NCBI GenBank assembly: GCA_018881555.1
Contig: JACAXG010000050.1
Location: forward strand, 5,022,001 to 5,086,000
Direction: 5' to 3'
Origin: Amblyornis subalaris
Taxonomy: Eukaryota > Chordata > Aves > Passeriformes > Ptilonorhynchidae
Length of the DNA stretch: 64,000 nt
A model generated the notes under the pieces. That model saw only the letters and a program-made list of their open reading frames with translations, made no database searches and had not been told where the DNA came from. The position numbers and the translations under genes were made by a program. Shown here one piece after another: positions 47,701 through 58,971 of this stretch; position 1 is the stretch's first letter; each line of letters begins with the position of its first letter.

Positions 47701-50700
47701 TTTAAAAGTACCTGTAGCAAACAGTGCGGATAAGCCACAGGAAAGCAAGATTCAGCATTACAGATGTCTTCATATGCAAGGGCCTCTTTCACCATGCTTT
47801 TCAAAGCTCCCTCACAAACTAACTTCAACTTGACATCAGATTTCACCTGTAGCCTGTTTTCTGCAGAGCAATCAAGGGTTCTCAGGACTAAAAGCAGCCC
47901 TTAAGCAACCATCATGCAGCCAAAATTTAACTTTCTTGGTTAGTCTAGCTAGTTTTGGTTAGATGCTAGTGCTGCTCCAGACTTCCTTGACTTGGCTTCT
48001 ACCACCCAGCCTAGTCTTCCCAATCCCACAGGCAGCTGTGGTCTTTTCTTGTGCCCATCTCTGAGTAAAATTAACTCTTTCCAGTCCTCAGTGAGAAGAA
48101 AACAACTGATGTGACTAAAGACCACTTGGGGATAGGAACATTTGTTTTGTCAGCTCTGCAAAGTGCATGGCCTGCGGAGAACTGCCCCCATTCCTAAAAA
48201 GGCTTACTACAAAACAGCGTTCAGGATCATAGGGATCCTTCAGGTGTACTTCCTTTGATCACAGTGCTAGGAGCCTGCTATGTAGCTGAGGAAAAAGGGT
48301 GTGCTGGGTAGCNAGGTTTCCTCAGAAAACCAGTCTAATGTAATATGATCATGTTACATGGGATCTGAGGGTCTGTCCTCTTACTGGTTTTTCCACCCTG
48401 TTACAACCTCTCTGTGAAATCTGTATGAAATTAGATAATTTCAAAATCACAAAGTTTCTTTCAGTTTCTTGGAAACTCAAGTTTCAAGGAAAGAGACTAC
48501 AATAGTGACCTCACTATGGGAAAGACTGTAGTATTCATCTCTTGTAAAGCTTTGAGAAAATCCACATAGAAGAAAAGGCTCTATAAATATGGTGAGCATG
48601 TTATTGCAGTGTGGACTGTGTGATGCAGCAGGGAATCCAACAAGTTGTAAAGGTAGAGAAAAACTGGCATTTGCACTTTGTTGCCCTCAGAACTACAGCA
48701 GAACAATGACTTTATAAGAGATTTATTTGCAGAATTAAAGGAGCAAATGCAGACTTTGAACAAGCCATGGAGACAGATGCTTTCTTGAACTACGTGCTCT
48801 TAAGCTGATCTGCTTGAGTTTCCATGCGCCATTGAGCTGGTTTTACTTACCTGATCTTCTGAAGGAATGAAAATATTGATGATGCCCCAGTGAGCCTGGT
48901 GCACATCCAATCTGCGTCCACCTTTGCAGTCTTCTCTTAATGCCACTCAAACACCAGGATGATGGAATTAATCTCTTGGAATCGGGTATTTTTGCAGAAG
49001 AAAGAGGAGAAACATGTGGGTCTGCCATGTGTGGATTAATTTGTGTGGTGCTATAAAATGGTTTATGTCCCTATAATCCAAAGGGAATATCCAGAATAAT
49101 AAAATTGGTAAACTAGTACCTACTTTCCTGCGTTACAGAACTAAGTTTTCATTTTCATCAACTAAATCATGTGCTGCCTGGAGACAAAACCTGGTCTGCA
49201 TTAGCCTGTAGTACAGTGAAAGTCATTGCCCTCTTACCATAGGCATTCACTGGGGCAATTCTCATGCAAAACCCTCACATTTTTCTTTCTTTTATCTTAG
49301 CAAGGCCACAATTTATGTAGATTGTAACTCATCAGATTATGTATTACTTTCTATAATCACGTATATTCCCTGCTTGGTTGTGTGAGTCAGCACAGGTGGG
49401 ACACAAGAACAACCACAAAAGCACAAAGATTACATTTATTTCCCTTACCTCACCAACCGGGGGATCCTGAAGCAGCAGCCGGGCAGAGGCACACAAGTGG
49501 GACACAGGCACCACGGAGCTTGGTCCATGCTAGAGGATCACTAAACCTACTGCCTTTGCCTGTTTATCGGGGATTCACACAGGTATTTTACCACTGTGCT
49601 TTGATCTCTCCTGAAGCAGAGCAGGAATCTCAAGCATGTCTGATAGGGTGCCTCTAAGTCTATCACAGGCTTGTGTTATCTAAACACAGATGTTCGACTT
49701 GTCAAACACACAAGGCTAAACAACAATCAGTATGATGTATGTGTTTTTCTACACCCCAGCTGCAAGTCACTTGAGCATGTTTATAATCCTCCTCACCAGC
49801 CCTCTGCTATTATCTCTGCTGTTGGTTGTTCATATCGCAATAAAAACATCGTGCCAACAGGAGCTAGGGAGGGGAGGAAAAAACTTGGAATACTTCACAA
49901 ATGTGAACAAAACAAACTGAATTACACATTCCAGTATCTTCTCGGAGTTACAGACTGCTAAAAAGTGCAATTGAAGACTACCAGGTAAAACTTCAGATTA
50001 ATTTTCAGTGTTCCCAATTAGGCCCTATTTGATGGAATTTTACTTTTGAGGTAGAGTCTCTCAGGACATCAAGTTCTTAAAAAATACAAATCAGGATGTG
50101 CAGCCATTTGTCTTACCAGTTTGTTCATTGAAAAGATGTTTGATACTTGCTGTCTTTTTTCCTAAAGGCCACCTCTCTTCACAGGCTTTTAGGAAACCCA
50201 AACATCTGGCGGCAACGAGAGCACAGTAAAATAGACTGTAGGCAACAATCTTGCAAGGTGTAGGCTAACAGATCACGGGAGAGGCTCCCACACCGTGGGC
50301 ACAAACCACAGCTTGATGCTGGGCACTGAGGGCAGAGACACCTCCCACCGTGCATTTCAGTGCACAGTGTGAGCACCTGCCTGTATGTCACTGCTGGAGT
50401 GGTGCCACCGCTCTCTGTAGCTGTGTGCAGCCCCTTCATGGGTGCGAGGAGGAGGTGGGGTGGCAGAGGACACAGAGCTGAGATTCCAGTTTGTGGGAGC
50501 TGGGTGTGAAATGGGACAGCGAGCGAGAGCTTGGAGGTCAGCATCAGTCTCTGGAGTTCTGCTGGAGCAGAATGAAAAGGTGGCATTTGGGGCTGGGATT
50601 AAGGAAAGCAGGCATGCCAAGAGGCATGTCAAAGGGTTGGCAGATCATGTTAGGAAAGGTGACAGTACCTGCAGGAAACTCTCCTCTGAACCCACAGTCT

Positions 50701-53700
50701 AACAAAAAGGTTTCAGCTGTCTGTAACAACTGAAGAGCCAACAGGGCTGGAGGCCCCTAGGCTGTCAGGGATGGATGTGAACTGGCACAGAAGCAGGAGT
50801 TGCTGCCCCCACAGCATTTTCCCAGCCACATGAACTTCAGGAAGTCCATGGTCTACAGACTAGATATAGGCATAAAGGACAGCCAAGCTTAGACTCCCTT
50901 CATATTTATTATTCTTGGCAGGCCTTTCAAAAGACATAACATTATCACAAAGAAAGACTCTTGATGCCAGCAAGATGTTTCAAGCAGGATGAGGAAATAC
51001 CTGTTGAAAGAATACCGTAAGGCAGTCTACAGAATTAAGAAATGCCATGAGATCTGGCTTATCCAGAGACGGAAAAGTCCAACAAACAAGAGTAACAACC
51101 AGAATGACTTTTGAGAAAGATGTTTCAGTTTATTGTCAAGATACTTTCTTCCCTCTTTTCTCAGCAAGTATTTTAGATAATTTCTAACATGGACTTTCAG
51201 TTCTAAGAGGTTGCTACAATTTCACAGACACCGGTGATCATTTGATAGAGCATGTTTGTGGCACAGCAAATAATTTTAGAGATTCTTTGTTCCCCAAATC
51301 CAACATGGCTCCACACGAGGTTGCATATCACACAAGAAACTCATCCCATGAATTTGATGACTAACTTGTTGCATAGTCAGTCCTGGACTTCAAAGCTGCA
51401 CTTTAGCAAAAGCTTTTACGTTACCCAGCTTGCTTGCCCTGGGTTGTGCTTACCAGACTAGAAACAAAGCACTGCTCGTGGTTTTTTAAACTCAGAAATA
51501 ACCTATCAACTACTTTCCATGTTCCCACACACCACAACCTTAAATTCTGACAAATTTTGCAAAAAAATGCATCAATAAATGGAGAAATCAGTCTTAATAT
51601 ACTGTGCTGGAATAAATAAAGGGCTGTCTTCAATATTACATTGAGGTACACTTTTTTCCCTGTATATCACATCACAAGAGACCCTTCTGTGGAATTTAAG
51701 TTTGGTTGATCCTGGATAGCAAACTTTTGCACTAAAAGACCAAGTCTGCTGTGTGTGGGAATATGCGAGTCTCATTTGGGATCACCAGTGGTTTGGTACC
51801 GTTTATCCGTGGCTTGCAAATGGATGTAAGCTACCCTAGACCTAAACTTTGACTTCTGTGCAACTGCACGACCTCTGCTCACAGCCACATGCTCCCCGTG
51901 CACACATCTTCGTTGTCTTTAGATCTCCTTTCTGAAATGTACTTTTGCTTTGTATTAGGACTCTATAAAAAAGTAAATACATTAAAATCATTATCACTCC
52001 CTAGTCTGTGACTGCTGTACTGACTATGTAAATCTGGGCTTTGCTTTTTTAATTCTTTTGACTACACTGCAGCTGCCAGTTGGCACAGCAACTTGCAACC
52101 CACACCATTTTTCAGGCAGCACACTACATCCCAACTAAGGCAAAAAGGATGGGACCATCTTTCACTAGGGCAGCTGCTCAACTGGTGATGCTGCACTGGG
52201 CACTGAATGCTCTTGTCATTGTAATCTCTGTCACCTGTTTCAAACTGACCTATAATCAGGGTTTTTTTCCAAATTTAACTCCTGAAGGCAGAAATTTCTG
52301 TGTCCATTTTCTGAAACCCAGTGTGAAATGACTGTTAGAAACATTGCTAGGAATTTCATTTGGAAAAAGTGAACTGGATGGATATTTGACTGACTTTTAA
52401 AGAAGACATTAGTGTACTACCAAGATGCACATGAACAACATTCCTCTTCAGATGGCAGATAGGACATTTTGTATCTTGTATTTCTTATTTGTTTGCCAGA
52501 TTTTATCTTGTGGTGTTTTTTGGGGTTGTGGGGTTTTTTTTTTGTTTTGGTATTTTTTTGTAATTTACACATATTTTTCCCTCAAACATTAGTTTTTACC
52601 ATCTAAACACAGAACTTAAATTTTTACGGGTTTTTTTTTGCAGAGGTAGTGAATATGCAGAAACTTCTGCTACCTTGTGTCCTGACAGATTTTTTTTCCC
52701 CTTCAGTAGCTAACATTTCTGGGTTTATACTGAAGGTTAGTGCACAAATAGAGCAGTATACTACAGACAGAAGCAACTTACGTACATTGGGATTGGACTC
52801 TTTTCTGTATATACCTCCCCACATGCATATACACACACACATTTGGATTCAGTATGAACAGACAATTTCCTACTAAAAATCAATTACATTTTCCATTAGC
52901 ATTGTTGAGAGAATTGACTGGCCCTTAAAAGGTTGGTAGCACATTATGTGAAAGAACCCAACTGCAAACAGCTAAATTTGCAACATAAAATGTACCCACG
53001 TTTTGCTGGGGAAGCACTATCAAGGCTTTTACCAAGTTTTTCAGGATAATATATGACATAGCACATCTTTATCAAACATTTCTATATTTTACTCTGTTGA
53101 GTGTTTATTAATTCACACTACTATAGCCACAGTTACGATCCAGCACCAAATAGCTGCAAGATTTTAATGCTGCACTCTGATTTAAGTGATAACACCTCTT
53201 TAGAACCAAGAAAGCTATCAATTTTGTCAGAAGACTTTTCTAGTCTTACCCATGCAAGAAACCACTTCTGAAAGTTATTCAGAAAATAAAGTATAAGCAG
53301 GGTACTCAGAAATCTACCAAGGTCATTATTTAGCTATTGTGTTCCTCTGGTGAGTATTTAAGTTATTTTAAATAAAACAGGCAAAATGACTCTTCATTGC
53401 CACTGTAAGTTATGTAACACTTTGTTTTACCATTGAAGTCCATCCTTTTAATTCTCTCCTATAAAAGCAAACAATGCATCATTTTGAATTACTCAAATGT
53501 ACTGTAGCAACAGCTTTGCTGGAACAGCGACTGCTGCTACAAATGGCTTTTCCAGAACTTTGTGGTATCCAAAGAATACCTGACAAGATCTATTTGCTTG
53601 CAGTAGTATTAACACACTCATCCCAGTGCTGCACGCATGAGTAGCCTCTCTGCTTCAGCAAGTGACCGAAGGTTTAGCAAGTTATCTGAACACAGGTGTC

Positions 53701-55539
53701 TGAAGACCTGTAGCCAATCCATTGGAACCACTGGATGCAGAATTATTGCTAGAAATTAGACAAGATGAATCTGAACTTTGATCTTCCCAATCCCCCTTGC
53801 TCTTTCCAGACTTCAGGCATGGTGTTTCCGTGTAGAAGCCTTCCAAGAGTTGTGCTCAAGCCTGTAGCCACCCGCCCAGGGTTGCCTGAGGTCTCCTAGA
53901 GCATTCCTCACTTCAGCCTATTTCCACTGCTCTAAGTTCACCCAATTTTGCTCGTTTTCCTTTTCTAAAATGTTAGGGGTTTTTTTTCCATGTTTGACTG
54001 CCTTTGGCCTTCTATACCCTTTGAATTAGGACAAAACACATAGGTTACAATTTTTCTTTCCCTAATGCTGTGGCATTGTTCCTTCACCTTTTTTTCTCTT
54101 CTGTACTTGCTGAAACTTCTTTATCTTCTAGAATATGCATTAGCCTGCCCATCCCATACCTTATTCTGTGCATTCCCTGTACTTCTCAGCAATCTCCCTG
54201 CTTCACCTTTTCTGCCATTATTTGGTGCCTTCTTTCAGGCTGAGCCTTACGCATGAACCAGTCTCCAGTCCCAGTTCCTCAAAATCCTGTCTTCATCAAA
54301 TCCACTTCTTTCCCAATTCTCTTAACTGATATCCAGCAGCCTTCCAAACGTCCTCTCACCAAGCTATTGCTCCTTGCATAACCTCCATCGTTTCAATTAA
54401 GGTAATAAGTTCTCCCTTCCAGCATACAAACAGTAGTGAAGACTTGTAAATGCCCTAGAGCCTTGTGAATGTATTAACATAATAACTGGAAGGCTCTAAT
54501 TCACAGGGTGATTGGGGCTGCCTACATCTGACAGCAGCAAGAACGAACTTTGAACATAAAGGAATGAAGCATGGAATGAGTTAATATAGGGCAAAATTAA
54601 GAAAAAGACTGAAGTTGAAAACCATTCCCAATAAAAGGAAAACCAGAAATTAATCTCACATCTAGCTTCAATGATTCTTGCTTTAGAGGCAAACCGTAAA
54701 CCAACTGTAAACTCTAAACAAACTCTGTAACAGTTTGATGCATCAAGCACCAGGATGGCAACAGTCTGCTTTTTCTGTTTAGCACAGCCAAGTTTGCACA
54801 TGTCCTCCTCTCCTTCTGCTCTGGATGTCTTTAGCACAGGTTTGCTAAACTTAATCTACAACTGTTGACCAATAAAGCCACAAGTGCAAAGCCTCTCTAC
54901 GGAGGAACCTTATTGTGTAAGAAAGTAACTCTGAAGTCATAAGCGAGACAAAAAAATTAACCAGTTTTGCCTGCAGGGAGGTGACACGGTGATACCTCTG
55001 TAGGAAAGTTACATCAGTTATCGAAGTAATTATAAGCACCATTAAACATATTTCAGCACATTTAAGGTATTTCACTACATNTTAATACTGAGTAAAACAT
55101 AGTCATGTAGCAACATCAGTAGTGCTATATCAACACTGCTTTCTGCATGCCAGCCAGCGCCTGAGCTTCAACCCAAGTTCACCTTACACCAGATGTGGGT
55201 TTTAGATGGGCATCAAGGCTCCCTGTGGCCAGAGAGGAAATTCAGCCTGTGCTACATTCAAGTTTAATCTCATCTACCTGCATTGACAAGATGGTGCACA
55301 TTTAAGATAGAATTTTCCAATGAGTTCCCCATACATCCCATAAAAACAACTGGCAGCGTGAGCTGGCGATGACCAGGGAACACGCTGGCTGTGCTCCCTC
55401 CTGCAGGCACTTGGTGCAAAATGCCGCCAAGGGCTGCAGAAGTTGCAAGCACCAGAACTGTAATTTTCCCCAGCGCAGCAATTTTTCACTTAGAAGATTT
55501 TCCCACTTGTAAACAATAAAACAAAGCCTGAGTATTTTT
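38706..55539. other. Intergenic DNA between SMIM28 and NHSL1
   Basis: About 16.8 kb with one recognisable CR1 (43242-43570) and no supported gene. Two GC-richer pockets (about 46250-46550 and 50200-50700) carry overlapping open frames on both strands without family similarity. Short T-rich runs occur at 52511-52560 and an N at 48313. I looked for HEBP2 (SOUL-family) exons, expected here from mammalian order, and recognised none. Confidence 0.6.
43242..43570 (-). mobile_element. CR1 retrotransposon fragment, antisense
   Basis: Begins TCATAGAATCATTTAGGTTGG and follows the avian CR1 3' region in reverse: CTCTAAGATCATTGAGTCCA, CTTGGACAGCCTGTTTCAAT, GAAATTTTTCCTAA, GAAGAGACCAACCCCCACCT. The right edge is uncertain and fades beyond 43560. 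Confidence 0.94.
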
Positions 55540-58247
55540 TTTATTATACATTATCCTGTCAGGATGGTGGCATAAGGACTAGCTAGCATTTAGAACAGCT
55601 TTCAAAGGGACAGTACCTGTGTGAAAAGGACAACATGAAGCCCTTTCACGTTTCATGGGATCAGCTCTGGGAGACACACCAAAGCAACACTCACAAGATG
55701 TTCAGCAGTGGCAGAATGTTTTGCACTATCTCTTTGCAACAAAATGCAATTCACATCAGTATTAATAATATCTCAAAGAATATACTTTATCCAATTAGGT
55801 TTTAATTTAATTTTTAGAAAATCAACGGTCCTTTAAATATAGTTAGCATAAAAAAATGGTAGAAACTTTGCTGTCCACCAGTTAATCCCACCCTTGTTCC
55901 ACTAAGTGCAGCTGGATTCATCTTCTCCACTTCATTTCACTTCTCACTCACTCTGCTTATAATCTGGTTCTCCAAGAATTTTAGTTTTCTGGGACAGGCT
56001 GCAAGTAGAAGAGCAGTAGTAGAAATACTCACACAACACTGGAAAAAGCTCAGGATTATTTCAATTTTTTTAGTCTCAGAATTGAGATGCCAAAATGGGA
56101 TGGATTGTGTAAGTACACTTTAGTTGTCTCGAAAGTGAATTAGTAAATTTTGCAAGGAAAACTGGAGATTAGTAGCTGGATGCATGGATTATGGCATTCA
56201 GTGGGTTGCCATACACTGTGGAACACATCTTTTGAAGGAGATTTTAATCGACTCAAAAGACAATATGGCAACTGGCAGGCTTTTTCTTTATTGAAGCAAA
56301 GTCACAGCATTTTCAGCACTATTCCCTTCTTGTGAAGGGAAGAGTTAAACGAAGGCCCCTGAAATTTACATTACTAACAAGTAAAGGATTGAAGAAAGAG
56401 ATTACAAGCATATTTCTCTAAAATAAATAATCTACAAAGAGTGCTTTTTCTTCTTAAAAGCAATCTAAAAATGTAAAAATTCTACGGTAAGGAGATCAAA
56501 AGATATTTTAACAACTTTCAATATTTACAAACAATACAAAAACTGCGCATGCCATCAAATGATGCAAAATTCTTATTAAAAATTAAAAGCTTCATTCCTA
56601 CCAAGAACCAAAAACTCCAGCCAATATTTCAGTTTTAATTAATGGTCTTCTTTACAATTGGAAAACTGTTAAATGTTTTTATTATCTGTAAAATATACAA
56701 TAAAAACGAATCTCACTAAATTATTAAGGTTAAAAAAGAAGAGAAATACTGCAGGCAAATCAAAAAGGAAAGTAAATGTAACTTATTCTTTGGTAACCAA
56801 AAGTTAGCAAGTATTTGTATTTCAAGTGATGAAAAGTAATAGTCTCCCCATTTTGACAAAAGGAAGACAGATTTCTGGCAAAACACAACTCCCAAGGTTC
56901 AGTTTTGAAAGACGGGCTCCACCTACAGCTTTGTAGTGCAAGTCAAATTTCTCTTTCTAATTCAGAAACATAACTGCCCTGGTTCCGGCCAGGACAGGGT
57001 TAATTTTTTGCAGTAGCCACAAGGGGGCATGGCCAGGACAGAGAGGTTATTCTGTACCACCTCACAACATTGCTGGGGACAGGGAAGTTGGGGCGGCAGG
57101 GCACACATTACCAGGCTCTGCGTGGTGAGCAGTCACATGTGAACCATTCACCTGTGTCTTGTGCACTCTGTTATCAGTGTTGTTGCTGTTACTGTCCGTT
57201 TTCTTACTTCATTGTTGTTTCCAGTACATTTTTCTTTTACGAACCCCCAACCTTTGCCTTTTGTGCCTCCAGTTCTGCTCTCCAGCCACCCGCAGGGGTA
57301 AGAGGATGGTGGCATGAGGGAGTGGTGCATGGTTTGGAGTGTTTCAGTGGGAACACTAATTCGGGGAATATTGTCCCTAAACCATGACAGTAACCCTTCC
57401 AAATTCTGGCAATACACTGCTCCATTCATCTCCCACTTTTCTGTCGTCTGCTTGCATCCTCTGCACACATCCAGTTGTTCTAGTTCTCTAAGGGAATACT
57501 CCAGTCAAGAAAGCAATTCACTTGGACGTCAGTGTTGCACCAAGGGTACGTGTATGGCTGCATAGCAGCCAGTAGTGTGTTATAAAACTCAGCTCCCTTT
57601 TCCACGTTAACTACACAGTTAATTTTCCCTCAGGAAAAGAATTAGAAGTACAGTACCCTGGACCAATCCACAACCTGGCGAGCTCATCGCTCAAGCAGGA
57701 CACAAATCATCGAACACTAGGCCATACCCCAGTAATAAGCCATGTAACCCCAGCACCAGCCCTACTACCTTCTCATAGGTGAATGTGCCTGATTGTGCCT
57801 CTCTCTGCTTAATGAATGCACTATGCCTCATCACTACAATGCTTTTGAACCAAATGTCCGGCTTGTACCACAGGAGCCTTCCCATTTCAGGCTTATTCCT
57901 AAATTTTGCTTGCACAATTGCAGTCTCAAGAAAAAGAAAAACTTCACACCCCTACAGACTCTTGAGAAAACTTCCCCACCCCACCCCACAAGAGGACTTC
58001 TAAGGCTTTACACAAAAAATTCAACTGTTAACTTTCTTCAAGCCACAGACCACTCATTCAAAGCAAGTGCTCCCCACCCCAACCCAACCATGCAGAACCA
58101 TCATCGCTTTAGCATTTAAATATACACATGCAGTTCGTGGAATAAATGCTCAGCAAAGTAACCTTTGTCCTGGTCTGGGCTTTCTTCTGGAATCTAGTCC
58201 CTGTGATTTTCTAGACTAATATCCAAAGCCTTTTGTCACACTGCCTT
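55540..58247 (-). other. NHSL1: Probable 3' UTR of NHSL1 (end uncertain)
   Basis: Lies directly after the NHSL1 stop on the minus strand. The nearest AATAAA hexamers on that strand (TTTATT on plus) are at 56678-56683, then 56287-56292 and 55540-55545. I saw none between the stop and 56683, so even the shortest form would include the solo LTR at 56975-57389. AT-rich sequence at 56440-56780 looks UTR-like. The exact end needs RNA data. Confidence 0.5.
56975..57389 (+). mobile_element. Solo LTR, antisense to NHSL1
   Basis: Runs from TGCCCTGGTTCCGGCC to CCCTAAACCATGACA (TG...CA). It shares CAGGACAGGGTTAATTTTT and GGGGGCATGGCCAG with the reversed LTR at 25578-26071, so it is the same family. Flanks are ATAAC (56970-56974) and GTAAC (57390-57394), a 5-bp target duplication with one mismatch. 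No internal retroviral sequence. Confidence 0.9.
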
Positions 58248-58971
58248 TTAACTTTCTTCAGCTGAAGAGTTTAGATACTTCCTTGAAGTACCTGGTTGAG
58301 TCATTAAGTCTAGATGGGCCGGATCCAAGGTCTCCTTGCAGCCTGCCTCCTCAGCATATGGAAAGTCACTCATGTCCATTTCATCACTATTAAACATATC
58401 AAGCTGCCTCTCTTGCTGCTCCTCCAAAGTCCTCCGGACCCTGCCCTCTGACTGTTCCACCACTTCCCCATCTCCTTCACTAATGACAGTCATGGGGCTG
58501 CTCTGGATGCGGTTGCGGACGTTGTACTTGCTGCTGGCAGCAGACGGGGGTGTCCGTGACCGGCCGTACCTCGTGCCAGAGAAGGACATGCTCCTTGGCA
58601 TCAGGCCCTCGCTCTTGGCCCACTCTTCCTGGGCCCGTTTGCTCTTGCTGGGTGAGCAGCTGGCAGGGCTGTCGGGAAGGTCAGGGGAGGCGTCCGTCTT
58701 TGTCCGGTGGAACCGCGGGTCCGTGTTCTTCAACATCTCTGCCGCGGACATACGGGAACTGGTGTCACAGCGGCTCCCCTTCTTCAGCAGCAGGGCTTTG
58801 AAGTTGTCATTGCTGGTGCTGCTCTTGCGAACGCTCCTCTGAATAGATCCGGCTTGTTTGAGGGTAGCTAAATTTGGGGAAGCACCAGTGGGAGTTACGG
58901 GGGGCGACGGAGAATGGTTGCGGGTACGGTCGTCTTCAGAATCTTTACGGCCAAGGACTTTCCTTTTGGAT
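58248..58971 (-). CDS. NHSL1: NHSL1 terminal coding exon and stop
   Basis: The acceptor AACTCAG precedes ATCCAAAAGG, giving (R)SKRKVLGRKDSEDD. Continues through NHSPSPPVTPTG, KALLLKKGSR, MSAAEMLKNTDPRF, SGTRYGRSRTPPSA and IQSSPMTVISEGDGE to ...NSSAEES and TAA (58248-58250). 240 complete residues. Rich in SP/TP sites. The last 60 or so residues (EEQQERQLDMFNSDEMDM...) are acidic and probably more variable. Confidence 0.95.

Noticed and set aside
50179..50741. Cys-rich minus frame of 135 codons and plus frames over the same DNA
   Set aside because: Several frames are open on both strands at once. The cysteines do not form a zinc-binding pattern I can name, and no splice context supports an exon.
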